DNA of 64,000 nt from contig JNEU01001176.1 in the NCBI GenBank assembly GCA_000697475.1, positions 167,533-231,532 of the forward strand. Direction: 5' to 3'. The stretch is from Lichtheimia corymbifera B2541. Its lineage: Eukaryota; Mucoromycota; Mucoromycetes; Mucorales; Lichtheimiaceae. Positions within the stretch are counted from its first letter, which is position 1. Each line of letters opens with the position of its first letter. Below, one piece after another: positions 16,160-28,060 of the stretch. The notes under the pieces were generated by a model. That model saw nothing but the letters and a program-made list of their open reading frames with translations. It did not search any database and was not told where the DNA came from. Made by a program: the position numbers and the translations under genes.

Positions 16160-18639
16160 ATGAATCTGCAGCGGATTGGTAATTTGGCCGCGGCGATCTT
16201 TGCATTGACTGCCTGTCTGTTGCCTCTCTCAGTACATGCGGACGAACATAACCATGTGGTTGGTATCTACAGTCATTGGTCTCTTTGTTCTTTGCTCTCC
16301 CCCTTCTTTTACTCAAACCACCATTATGCATCGACTTAGTACGTCAAGGGCGAAGAAGTCGTGGCCTGGATGGACACTGTAGGACCACTCAACAATCGAC
16401 AAGAAACATACCCGTACTATCAGCTTCCTTTTTGCCCAGGCACGAGCAGTGTTGAGCACCACCATGAAACTTTGGGTGAAGCCTTACAAGGCATGGACCT
16501 TATCAACTCTGGTATTCCTATTCGATATTTAGGTAAATGGCTTGATATATATATATATATATAACAACGAGGGCCTGCAAGCTGATACACACACCAATAA
16601 TAGAACCAGTCAAGCATGGCCTCATTTGCCGCAAGACTTTCAAAGATTATGATGTTCCTTCGATGCTCTATGCAATCCACAAAGATTACTGGTATACAAT
16701 GTTTATTGGTGAGGAAAAAGATAGCATGATGAAGAATCAAATAGATATGCTGACATATTTCGTTGCTCTAGATGATCTACCAGTAAGAGGCCCAGTGGGT
16801 ATGGTGACCGACGATGCCGGAACTGATGATGAGGACCATGTTGGGCACGATCCTCGCTGGAGTCACACCTACTTGTACACTCACAAGAACTTTGCCATCG
16901 AATACAATGACGACAGGGTATGTAGGGTATGGACAAAGAGGTAGTAAGCATTGTTAATATAACCTCTCCCTAGATCATTCATGTCAAACTGGAATATGGC
17001 AGCCCTGTTGAACTACCTACCAGTCCACAGTCAATGGATATCGAGTTCACTTATTCGGTCGAATGGACACCCACAGATGTTACTTTTGAAAACCGCTTCC
17101 AGCGTCTTTTGGAGACCGATTTCTTTGAACACAAGGTATAGTCAAAAGAGATGGGAAAAGAGGATATGAATTTTAAAACATGATGATTAGGTGCATTGGC
17201 TATCCATCTTTAGCTCATTCATGATGGTGTTATTCTTGACTGGCCTAGTATCTGTGATTTTATTACGCACAATCAAACGAGACTATGCACGCTATGACCG
17301 TGAGGAAGGATTGGATGATTTTGTAAGTATATCCAAGGGAGACAAATGAGATGAAGCTCATTATTATGGATATTAGGATCGGGATCTTGGTGATGATTAT
17401 GGATGGAAACAAGTGCATGGTGATGTCTTCAGACAACCTCCTCGGCTCATGGTCATGTCGGCGTTGATGGGTACTGGATGCCAGTTGGTGATCTTGTCAG
17501 GTGTGGTGATCCTTTATACCATCATGGGCGACTTGTACGCAGAACGTGCTACCATTTTGACGGCTACCATTTTCCTCTACGCATTGACATCAGGCGTTGC
17601 TGGCTACACGAGTGCACGTTACTATGCTCGTTATGGTGGTAAGTGGAAGAGAGCTGCCAAGAAATGACTGTAATTAACATTTATAATTAAGGCAAGGATT
17701 GGGTGCGCAATGTCTTGCTTACGGCTGCCATTTGGCCAGGTGCTGTGTTCCTTATCGGTGGTTATATCAACAGCGTCGCTATTTACTACTCAAGTTCGCG
17801 TGCCATTGCATTTTCCATCATTGTAAGTGTCTGCCTTTTCATGCAAGGAGACTGGCTAATTTTAGTCAATGTAGTTGGCTATGGCCGCCATTTGGATCTT
17901 TTTGTGCTTCCCATTGACATTGCTTGGTGCTATCATTGGTCGCAACTGGGGTAGTAAGGCGGATTTCCCATGCCGAGTCAATCCTATTCCACGTCCCATT
18001 CCTGACAAGGTGTGGTATGCTGAACCTATGGTCATCATAGCCATGGGTGGTGTTCTCCCATTTGGTTCCATTTTCATCGAAATGTACTTTATCTTCACCT
18101 CATTTTGGACCTACAAGATTTACTATGTCTATGGTTTCATGTTGCTGGTGTTCATTATCCTGCTCATTGTCAGTGCATGTGTGGCCATTGTAAGCACCTA
18201 TTTCCTTCTCAACTCGGAGGATCATCGATGGTAAGCATATACATGGCTCCCCACGGGTTTTACGTATAAGCATTGCTGATTACGCTTTTTCTTTCAGGCA
18301 CTGGCTCAGCTTCATGACATGCGCATCGACTTCTCTTTATGTATATCTTTATTCTGTATATTACTTTTTCGCCAAGACAAAGTAAGTTGACGTAGAAAAG
18401 CGATTGGGTGCGATGTGCTAATTACTGTTCTTTAGGATGACTGGCATGTTTCAGACGAGCTTTTACTTTGGTTATACGGCGCTGATAGCATTGGGCATGT
18501 TCTGTATGCTGGGTAAGTTGGCAAGGAGATGTATACGATCTTCGTCTCTCATCTAAAAAAACAAAAATTAGGCTTCGTGGGTCATTCTGCAGCAACACTT
18601 TTTGTACGCAGGATATATCAAAATGTCAAGATTGATTAA
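16160..18639 (+). CDS. Transmembrane 9 superfamily (EMP70/nonaspanin) protein
   Basis: Eleven exons join in phase: 16160-16258, 16340-16532, 16604-16917, 16974-17135, 17191-17322, 17377-17638, 17692-17822, 17875-18230, 18298-18381, 18436-18512 and 18572-18639, giving 625 residues. There is a signal peptide (about 1-26), a lumenal domain beginning [11 protein letters not shown], a [20 protein letters not shown] first membrane segment and eight further hydrophobic segments. The C-terminus ends NVKID, the K-x-D/E motif by which TM9 proteins are kept in the Golgi through coatomer. Family members act in endosome/Golgi sorting of membrane cargo, and in adhesion and metal homeostasis. Length matches TM9SF1/3-type members; I cannot assign a yeast orthologue (EMP70, TMN2, TMN3). 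Confidence 0.93.
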
Positions 18640-18689
18640 AACGTTGTACTTTTGCTTAGTTGGAAAAGTGATGTTCCCAGATGATATAT

Positions 18690-19325
18690 TTATTCCTGTA
18701 CATTGCACATTAAATGTTTAACATATTCTACGCGAGACATGTCTTTTCCTGGAGCAAAGTAGTGTTTTGGCAAGGATTGCAGCAATTCATTGAGTCGTTC
18801 CTCTTGTTTGAGCTTGATAGCAGTGGGTGAATCATCTGAGATATCCTCGTCGTTATTGTAATCCTTGCAAGCAAGTCGCACATATCGTCGCAAAAGCCTG
18901 TCACTGAGCTCTTGTCTCTGTTGCTTCATGCGACGATTTTCCCGAAGTGTCTTGATTACGTCTTCTTCTTTGCGTGAATGATATTCCCATAAAGGATCCA
19001 CATTGTCGTTGACTTGACCGGTGGGGTTCACTGGTGAGCGTGCCATGGAGGTAGTGTTGTACTTTTGTGATTCAAGTCCTGATCGAAACTTTGATTGTTT
19101 GATAGGTGCATGGAGTCGACTAGCACAATGGGATGCAACTTGAACGAATGTTGATGCGCCAATGTTTGTGTTGGTGTGGCACAGTGATGTGCTTCGTTGT
19201 TGTTGTTGGCGAGACAATAAAGGTGGGAACATGGCGTCCATATCCAATTCAGGAACTGGATCATTGTGATGGAATGTTTCGGCAAATGCCAAGACGAGTG
19301 GCTCATTGTTCGACGTCTTTGTCAT
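18690..19325 (-). CDS. Hypothetical protein
   Basis: A single exon of 211 residues, ATG at 19325 and TAA at 18690. The C-terminal half is charged and predicted helical, with a run of Arg/Gln (RRMKQQRQ) and a final segment containing LPKHYFAPGKDMSRVEYV. The N-terminal half is low-complexity with a short Gln run. There are no membrane segments. Its 3' end lies 50 bp from the TM9SF stop, so the two genes converge. Upstream is a cluster of CCGCAG elements that may regulate it. I do not recognise the family. Confidence 0.6.
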   Translation of the reverse strand: MTKTSNNEPLVLAFAETFHHNDPVPELDMDAMFPPLLSRQQQQRSTSLCHTNTNIGASTFVQVASHCASRLHAPIKQSKFRSGLESQKYNTTSMARSPVNPTGQVNDNVDPLWEYHSRKEEDVIKTLRENRRMKQQRQELSDRLLRRYVRLACKDYNNDEDISDDSPTAIKLKQEERLNELLQSLPKHYFAPGKDMSRVEYVKHLMCNVQE

Positions 19326-19400
19326 GTTGTTGGTAAAATGAATTGGTATGAGTAGATAATGAATAATCGACGACTTCAAATGATTTGCCCCTATTTATAT

Positions 19401-19539
19401 GTAAACGCCGCAGTTGTTTCTATGTACCGCAGCATGAAGGATTATGTAGATTGAACGTGCTGCGGTGTCAAATATCTAAAATGAGATCATTGGCCGACTT
19501 TTGTCATTCTGCTGCGGCAATGATAGTAAACGCCGCAGT
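19401..19539. promoter_or_regulatory. Cluster of five CCGCAG/CTGCGG elements upstream of the gene at 18690-19325
   Basis: GTAAACGCCGCAGT occurs twice exactly (19401-19414 and 19526-19539). Further hexamers CCGCAG/CTGCGG lie at 19427-19432, 19460-19465 and 19512-19517. They sit 75-215 bp upstream of the minus-strand ATG at 19325, where promoter elements are expected. The binding factor is unknown. Confidence 0.5.
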
Positions 19540-19665
19540 CAAAAATTGATTGAGTAAGATTTTGTTATTACAATAGACACACATGACAGCAAAGGGTAAT
19601 AATAGATATAGGGTTATAACAAGCAAGAGATGAGAGGGGTAACTGTGTGAGGAGGTGGTATAAAA

Positions 19666-22600
19666 CTACAACATCAAATTGTATCGTTGGGACAACGACC
19701 TTTGAGGTTCTTGAGGAAGGTTGTTCCAAACCTGTTGCCATTGTTCTTTGGGAAGCATGCTCTTGTATCCTTCCAGGATCTTTTCCATTTAAAAGCACAG
19801 TATTAGTCAGCTTGATAATCATATCCTGCTCACACACGCACACATACCTCTCGGAACGATTGTTCCAAATGCTGGGACGGCCTTTGCCAACCGCCAATCA
19901 CTCGCAGCAAGAAAAAGAATTGCTATTAAATAGCATACGTCAGTCTAGGTTAATCAAACGTGGTATAGATGACACCTTACTTCAGCTGCCAAAATCTGTG
20001 GGTACATTTTGACCATTTTGCATAAACCTTGGAATGCCGTATCCTTTTCCGTATCTTCACGCAATGCCAATGACGTATGTAACCAAGGATCAAGAAACTG
20101 AGCCAAATAGGGTGCTATCATTTCGGGGCAACCGTAACCAAGGCGACCAAGAGTGATGCTAATGTTTTCTCGTAATGCTTCAGGGATCTCCGGATGAATA
20201 AACAATGGCAAAAGCTTATGGAGGATAGGTTCCACAAAGGACTGCATGTCGGCAGGGTCCCACCTTAACGCAATTTCACCAATGGCCCATACTGCATTAA
20301 TAGATGCAGCTGAAAATTCGGCATCAGCACTGATTTGATTGATGAGCTCTGGTAGAATGGGAGGAAGGAATGATCGAAGCTTGTCAAAGCACGCGATGGC
20401 CAAATCGCCAATCAATGCATTTGTTGCCTGAAGCACTTCGGACACTGGATCCTACATAAACAATGCGCATGTATGTTTGTGTGAGGCACATTGTTCTTTT
20501 TTTAGTTGATTGGATATGTACTTACATGTACGCATACGGCTAGTAAGGATAGTAATGGGGGATTGGAGTTGGCAATCAATGGCTCCACCAAATGGCCAAG
20601 ACCTTGAACAAGACCTGAGAGCAAACCAAGAGCCACCACAATACAATCGACATCAGGTGGATCGTATTCATCAGGATTTTGATCAGATAAAAAGACTTGT
20701 TGAAGGGTGCTGGCTACAAGCTTGACACACCGGGTAAACACGGGCTCAGCGTAGGGCGCAAAATCAGTTCCGAGTGCCGTGGTAACGGAAGAGAGACACT
20801 ACATCCCGTCACACCTCTCGTTCGTTAGCAAACTGGTTTTGCCTCATTATGTACATGTTACTAGGCTCACCTCAAGCAAAGGAAAAAGCGCAGCATCATG
20901 ATCAGAAAGCCTATTCCATTTTTCAATCAAGGGAGGCAACATGATAAAGAGGCATTTGGGTTCCTTGAGAGCGGCTCCAACGGATTCTGCCAATGTTCCG
21001 AGAGCGTCGTACAGGATCAACAAGTTCTTGTGCTGATATGTGTGGAAGGCAGTTGTGAGATTGACAAGAATGGGTTCCAGATAAGGCACCAACTCCATAG
21101 AGGCTTCCTCTTCGAGAGTGGAAAGAGCTGAACATGCTGCTTCTTGAACACGCTTATTACGATCGAGAATGCGCTGTAACAAGTTGAATAGCAAAGGTTC
21201 AAAGAATGTACGCCGTCCTTCTGGTGTTGCAGCTTGCTCCACAAACCACACTGAAAACCTGCCGAGCGCCCAACACGTGATGGATCGGACCAGAGGCTAT
21301 TACATTTCGACAAGTAAACATTTGCTCCTTTTTCTTTGGCAATCGCCGTGAACCAATCACTTGGCAACTCTTTGTCTTTTGTCTTTTTCCCCTTTCTCGT
21401 TTTTTCCTTTCCATTCCCTTTCTCTTTCTTTCTCTCACCATCTTCCTTTCTCCCTCTTTCCCTCGTTGTATTCAATTACCTTTGGATCCTCCAAGCATTG
21501 AATAAGATAAGGAATCATTTCAGGTAAATGGGGAGCCAAATGTTGCATACCGCCTGTTGTTAGGATGTCATTTCATGTTAACAAAAACAAGTTGTAGAAT
21601 GATATTATATGAGCATACATACCTTCAGCTACAGCACCTAACGCCAAAATTCCACCTTCACGCTGTTTCCAGTCATCACTTGTCAACCGGCCATTGAGAT
21701 GTGGAAGTAGTGCTGATACCACGGGTGGACCATATGTGGTGGATAACATGTCAAGGGAAGCTGCGCTGCATTTACGTAGAGTCCATTCGGAATAGAATTC
21801 ATCGTCCTCCAAGTCCCCATCATCTTGGTCATCGATGGCGTTTTCATCTGCACTGTCAGTTGCACTATGGCTGTCATCTTGTGCCATGTGAGGAGGTGGT
21901 GGTACAGTGGGTGGGTCGATAAGCTGCTGATTGGCTGGGGTGGTAGCATCAACGTCGTCATCTTCCATCATTAACAAATCGGCTTCGGAATACACCATCC
22001 GACTCAAGAGTGCAGCAACCACGTTATCCATATGTGGCAACAGTTGTCCACGCAACCGTACAAGGTTACAGTACTCCATCCAAAAGTCACAGGCTTCCAA
22101 TGCAATGGTCTCATTATCATCGCGCGTACAATAGACCATGTATTCAATCACGCTTGAAATGCACGATTGTAATCGTTCGGGACATGATTCCAGCATGCTG
22201 ACAAGAGCGTGGCATATCTGTTGTCGTGTATCATCATTGATATTTTTGGTGGTAGCCAAGGAAAAAAGTGCTGAAAGGTATTCATCCATATGACGTACAA
22301 GAGCTGGTGCAGGTGGCGTGGTGACGATGAATTGGTTGGTGGCAGTCATTGCTAGTACCCTCAATTTTGGATCATCAGCGTGGCGAACCAAATGAATAAC
22401 TCTTGGGATCATTTGATCAAGCATGTCATGCGTTCCCATTTCTTGTGGTGCATCCTCACATATCTTGGCAAGTGTATCCAATCCCATCTACATAACCATT
22501 GGCTAAGTATGATATTTTCATGAACAACAACAAGATTGAATACTTACCTCGATTGCGATTGGATTATTATTAGGAGGATTGGAAAGGACATCCAACAAGT

Positions 22601-23079
22601 GGGTGAAAATATCATTGCAATTATTGGGATGAGCTCTTGTGACAATGGCAGTAATGACAGAGGAGACAGTCCTTCGTACACTGACATCAGGATCTGGGTT
22701 GCGAAGGGTTTCCATACAGCATGTTTTGACATGATCAAGGACAGGCAGCGGAATGTCATTGAATACAGAGCGGATATTGTTCTTGAGCGTAAGCCCCGCG
22801 ATGGCCCGTGTGTACGCTTCTTGTTGTGGCATACGAGTGAGGATATGTGCAAGGTACGAGTTGTATTCCGGAATTCGGTTAAACGATGCCAGGCGCTTTA
22901 TATCAAAGTAGTATATTTAGCATGTGTGAGAGAGAACAATACATATATGAATATACCACACCCACCTGCTGCAGCATGAGCTGATCTCGATTGTCGGAAC
23001 GAAATGCATCCCGCAGTAGAATGAGTAGATCGTGTAGGCTCTGGTCTTGGGGCTGCCAGCTAGAGACGGCTGGTGTCAT
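19666..23079 (-). CDS. KAP104: Karyopherin beta-2 / transportin (Kap104 type)
   Basis: Nine exons join in phase: 23079-22966, 22895-22548, 22487-21623, 21553-21480, 21296-20871, 20798-20526, 20451-19981, 19922-19848 and 19779-19666, giving 919 residues, the usual length for this family. It is built of HEAT repeats. The recognisable points are the N-terminal LTLKNNIR repeat, a long acidic loop (rich in [12 protein letters not shown]) followed by [14 protein letters not shown], and [17 protein letters not shown]. The acidic insert is the loop that releases cargo when Ran-GTP binds. The protein imports cargoes bearing PY-type nuclear localisation signals, mainly RNA-binding proteins, through nuclear pores. 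The leader upstream of the ATG is strongly purine-rich. A second karyopherin lies 16 kb away at 39311. Confidence 0.95.
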
Positions 23080-25223
23080 GATGGAATTACAATGTACAAT
23101 GGAGGAGGCAGAGTGAGTGTGTGCGTTTGCGTGAGTGTGTGTGTAAAATAAAAGAGTGAGGAAGAGAGAAAAAGGGAGGAAGAGAGAGCGAGAGAAAGAA
23201 AAGAAAGGGTGAATATCAGCTTAGCTGGGAAGACGTGTGTGTGAGTGGGTGGTAATAGTAATAGTAAGCTGTAAGCAATAGCAGTGATAATGATGGTATG
23301 CTGCAACGCACATACAACAATCAAAAAAAGTGGCCCCGTGACAACGGCGGGATGAGCAAACCGGCATGGCTCGTCCGCAGCCTGCCCTGCCATCACACAA
23401 CCAGCATGAGAGAAAAATAAGAGACAAAGGGGGGAACAAATGGCCTGGATCGTGCTACAACAACCCACATTTTACTATTACTACTACTTGAGTACACCAA
23501 GTTCAAGTTTACAGTCATACTCAAATATGCTGCTGCTGCATTCTTTTCCCATATGACCACACGCAGCAGCTGCTCATCAAGATCGGCAGTGCACGAGACA
23601 TGTGGCCCATCGTCTTTGGAACACTGAGCACAAGGCCAATTATTTCAGAGAGAGCTGTCATCGTAAAGAGAGTATAGCAGTACAAATGGATACACAAATC
23701 CCATTACACAACAACGGGGCCCCTTCCTTTTTCCTATTCTCCCTTATGCTTTATCACAACCTCCCGCCAATAGGATTTGTTGTTGTGGTTGCTATTGCTG
23801 TACTGTTGCTGCTGCTGTTACTACTACTACTTCTGCTGCTGCTGCTGCCAAGGAGACATCCAACAAAACAACAAGCCCGCCTCTATTTTCTGCACGTCAT
23901 TTACAGCTGCAGCTCTCCTTTTGCTCTCCCCCCCCCCATCTCACTCTTCTCCGTAAGTGTATCTGTGAGGGGTGTTCCCAGAATGGTTGCACATGCACAT
24001 ATACACAACAAAGGAAGGAGCACGTCCATGTGGGCAAAGTAGTAATCTTACAATGCAGTAGCATCGTCATGATATCGTTGTGTCGTGTTGCATCAACATT
24101 CTTGGCTCTCTCTCGCTCTATGTAACATGTATCCAACCTGATATATACAATGACACAGACACTTGCAAGGTCGATCTGGTGGAGTAGAACACCAAAATTG
24201 TCGTTTTTGCTGTTTCTGTATATCCCGATGCTGGTGCCCAGATCCTGTGTACCCACATGTTATTCACGGTGCCACCTGTATCGCGTGAACACTCTCACCT
24301 TTATCCTTCCCATGATATGTCAACACGTCAACTATAACCAGTAGATTACATCAAAGGGTTTGAATGATACCCATCACACAAGGATCTATCCACAAGGTTG
24401 TAAAATGGGTATGTAAACAGCAATTAGCAATGTGGATATCCTAAGCATCATAGTGCAACATTGAACTTTAATCACTCCGCATAAACGATGCACAGCGCAC
24501 GAGCGCACGACCACCATGGTGCTTGGCAACACAATCCAAAACTACGTACATGGTCTAGTGTCATTCTTCCACAAACTAATGCATAAGCTCCTCCTTATCA
24601 ATGCTATCTCCATAGTGGTTGCAAAAACAAACTCTTTCTTTTTCTTCCTTGACATCATGCTGTGCGGTGATTTCGCATTAGGCCCAGGCACAGCCAATCA
24701 GAATAGTTGCTGTAGCCAATTAAAAGTGATACCTGATGTAAAAGAGCAAGACCAAATGCCTTTGAGCAATTTAACATAGAGGTTCCGTTTCGCATTCATA
24801 TGGGTTCTAGGATACATTACAGATGGCCATTAAACGATATTGATGAATACCAAATGAAGCGAAAACAACAGCCAGTGTAGTAAGCAGCTACTACTGCTAG
24901 TATACAAGGTCAATGCCAAGGATCATGCAATCATCCATGAATCGCCCTTGGAAGATAGTATCAGCCAATATTCTCAATGAAGAGCCACCAACCCGTCATC
25001 TTCAAAGACCGCTCTTCTTCACTCGTCCTTTTCTCATTATAACGTTGAAAACGTCGTCAGCGACGTTCACGTGACATCCACCCGTCCAAAACATTATCAT
25101 CAACCGTGCTTTCTCTGTCATCCGCTGTTGCTGAGTTCTCACAGAAAAGTATACTCGTATTGATGTAGCGATTAAATCCGTCTACTATAGTCCATATTGA
25201 ACTAATGTCATATAGGCATCATT
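23080..25223. other. Long intergenic region with simple repeats
   Basis: 23090-23215 is a GA/GT-rich leader of KAP104. 23780-23850 holds a TGC/TAC trinucleotide-rich tract. A poly-C tract is at about 23930. Open frames here are hydrophobic or low-complexity by-products of the repeats and I support none as genes. The last 200 bp lead into the foldback repeat region. Confidence 0.5.
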
Positions 25224-26262
25224 ATGCATTCTCTATCCGATAGGATTAACCCTTCCGATCCTGGCTCTCGGCTTTGTTACACAAACAAGCTCCTCTTCAG
25301 CATCTTTAGCTCTATCAGGGATCACCCAATGTCACCACCAGCCAAAGTGAAATCAGGTCGACCTCTTGATTTTTTCCTTTCGACGAGGCTGGTGGTGATA
25401 TTGGGTGAATCTGAGAATGGCCACGACGATCGTGAAACTTGCACCCAAGGTGCGCTTGACCACGGTGAGCAACTTTGTTCGATTGAATGCCCCACGCTTC
25501 ATTGTAAAGTTTAGAGATACAGACATCTTTAGGTTTTTACATATGCTGTGACCATGATGCTATATGTTGAGTGCTTTTTGTTCATTGTCAAGTAGGTAGA
25601 CCCCGATAGAGCGGAAGATGCGCAGTGGCGTGCTTGTGTGACACAGCTCATTTGCATGATACTTCACAATGAACAAACACCACTTATCATAAGCATCACG
25701 CTTTTCAGCATATGTAAAAACGAGGAACTGCATTTATCTATAAGCTTTACAATGAAACATGGGATCTTTCATAGAACAATATTGCTCGTCGTAGTAGAGC
25801 GCACCTTGTCAGTCATGTTTGACGATCACGCTTGCCAATCCTCGATACATCCACGTTTACGCTTTTACATATGCTGAAAAGCATGATGCTTATGATAAGT
25901 GGTGTTTGTTCATTGTGAAGTATCATGCAAATGAGCTGTGTCACACAAGCACGCCACTGCGCATCTTCCGCTCTATCGGGGTCTACCTACTTGACAATGA
26001 ACAAAAAGCACTCAACATATAGCATCATGGTCACAGCATATGTAAAAACCTAAAGATGTCTGTATCTCTAAACTTTACAATGAAGCGTGGGGTCTTCAAT
26101 CGAACAAAGTTGCTTGTCGGGGTGAAGCGCACCTTGGGTGCAAGTTTCACGATCGTCGTGGCCAATCCCAAATTTCGCGTTAATGGCGTCTTTATGTTTT
26201 CAGATGATGTAAGCGTGATGCTATATGAAAAGTAGTTTTTGGTCATTGTCAATCGCCTCTCT
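25224..26262. repeat. Foldback repeat cluster, region 1
   Basis: A cluster of the foldback family. 25320-25400 holds a short inverted centre (CACCACCAGCC ... GGCTGGTGGTG). 25419-26163 is a long palindrome described separately. The outer part continues to about 26262, where block B begins. Copies of the roughly 90-bp core occur at about 25430-25515 (plus), 25740-25830 (minus) and 26075-26160 (minus). Confidence 0.8.
25419..26163. repeat. Long inverted repeat, arms about 305 bp, nearly identical
   Basis: Arms 25419-25722 and 25858-26163 are reverse complements with only a handful of differences by eye; for example the stretch around the TTTGCATGATACTTCACAA segment is identical over more than 130 bp except for one base. 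The loop of about 135 bp carries one core copy in reverse orientation. Transcribed, it would form a long hairpin RNA. Confidence 0.85.
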
Positions 26263-27290
26263 CATATAAAAGCCAAAGATGCAGAAGAATTTGATGGTCC
26301 CACCAAACCCAGGGACAAGAGTTGCCGAGTCGATCCTATTGGTGGATTGTGCATGAATGAACATTTTCCCCTATTCGCATGTAGTAAAGTCCGCTTATGA
26401 TGATGCGTAGGGTATGGTCCGTTCTTATATAAGATTGCATAAGATAGCGTTAGCTGGAAATTGCCATAAGTAATCATGGTATGTTAATGTATTCGGGCCA
26501 TCGCAGCTCACACTTTTCTTCTTTAACACAATGAATTTATAAGCCTACAATGGACCACCAAGCTTATGTTGTAACAAGCACAATGCTAGACATTGTACTC
26601 TCGAGTTTATTAACTTTGCATTACAAACATTAGAGGAAACCCGTTGCCTTTACTCTAGAGCAAATGGCTCTTTATACAAGGGTGTAAACGATCCAATCGC
26701 TTTTCCAGGCCTTCAAATTCATGTTCCCACTTTCGATCCAGAAACCAATATGTGGTCCACTTTCTGCGCATATGTGCTGATAGTACGATACCCTTCTAAA
26801 TATTGTACTGGACCCAATCTTCATTAAATGAAGAGGTCGAAGCATAGTACATGGTAGTATAGATGTTTATCAAATAAAGACCATAAAGGAAGACCATTGT
26901 AGATTACAAGATACGGGTGGATCGTATAAGAATAAACAGGGGATAACTATGTAACTGTATTCTTAGCTGTTGTTGTCATCAACATCCTCCATCCACGCGA
27001 AATAGTTGCTGCATGTATTGTCTCGCGTGTTCCAATATCATCCATGGTTGTAAAGCACCTTGTCTCAAACGATATAAACCCCTCGTCAGTTCCATTTAAC
27101 CCATCATCATCCCTAGCCGTATCCACGTAGTATGATCCATCCTTCCTGCTGACGACACGCCAAGTAACCAAAGCAACATTCCTGGATTCCTTTCTCATCG
27201 CTGTACTTGGTTGCAACCATCCATCATTCCAATATTGCTGCTGATCCATTTCCATCCGACTGTTGGTCAACCTCTTTCTTGGTCATCTTC
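26230..27290. repeat. Dispersed block B, copy 1
   Basis: Matches 50260-51260 in the same orientation, with moderate divergence; shared stretches include GGTCCGTTCTTATATAAG and AAGATAGCGTTAGCTGGAAA. It follows the foldback cluster and precedes block C in both places, so the order is conserved. Confidence 0.8.
26941..27290 (-). pseudogene. Broken frame conserved in block B
   Basis: A minus-strand frame holds TWRVVSRKDGSYYVDT and runs to about 26947. The same region in the second copy (about 51260-50960) keeps similar peptide pieces (TWRVVSKEE) but in shifted frames because of single-base indels. This suggests an old gene carried in the element that is now inactive in at least one copy. I do not recognise the protein. 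Confidence 0.35.
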
Positions 27291-27299
27291 ATCGCATCT

Positions 27300-28060
27300 C
27301 AACTAGGTGAACGTTGCTTGTATTGAGGTGTACCTTGGTATGGCATCATCCATAGGAGACGGTATGTAGTGAAAGCAAGTTGATGCACGTAAATAAAACT
27401 GCCTCTGACAATGTCTATCCACTTTTCACGTAAAAAAGGCTGTAAGGCAAGTTGCTGCAAGTAAAGAATGCTGTTTAAGATGATCGAGTGAAGACCTTGC
27501 GAATAGCAACTGCTGTTAGGTTTGGTCGTGGCAGAGCGTGTGCAAGAGCGTGTGTTGGACAAGATCGTGAACGCTGTTTGAGACAATGGAATATAGTCAT
27601 TGCTAATATCAACTGCTGGAATGAACGTCCCTTTGTTTGGTCGTGGAAGAGGAGTATACAAGAGAACGTGTAGTATCAGGAAACGCGGGTGTTGTAGTGG
27701 GGTGCACACGCCATGGAACTTGCCATTCAGTCAAAAACAATCGGATCAAGGCAGTTGTAGCAATGACATGATGGGTTGAAGCAGGACAATTGTTCGCAGC
27801 TGGTAGTTGTAGTTAAATGGAGAAACAGTTGAGAATGGAGGGGCAAGAGACAAGAGTTGAGAGTGGAAGAAGTGGGAAATTTAAAAAGGGCAGGCATTGC
27901 CCTACAAATCCATGCACACTATAATTAATCCATGACCTTGATTGCCTCTCTCGAACCTGAAACTTTCACACAAGATGCTCTTCGGCATGCTGACCAACTT
28001 TGTCTTAATAAAGAACCCATGCTTCATTCAAAAATTTTGAATAGGAGGGTATAATGTGGG
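27300..28060. repeat. Dispersed block C, copy 1
   Basis: 27640-28060 is almost identical to 46775-47180 (for example GGAAACGCGGGTGTT, CACACGCCATGGAACTTGCC) and more diverged from 51290-51890. The near identity of the first pair suggests recent duplication or gene conversion. An internal TATA-like/AATTAATCC stretch leads into the tandem core units. Confidence 0.85.

Noticed and set aside
23602..24042. Plus-strand frame with a long Leu run
   Set aside because: The Leu run is the TGC/TAC trinucleotide tract; no start context or introns, and purine-rich leader sequence nearby.
25224..26000. Short ORFs with shared peptides in the foldback repeats
   Set aside because: The same peptides appear in both arms and several copies because the DNA is repeated; frames break between copies.
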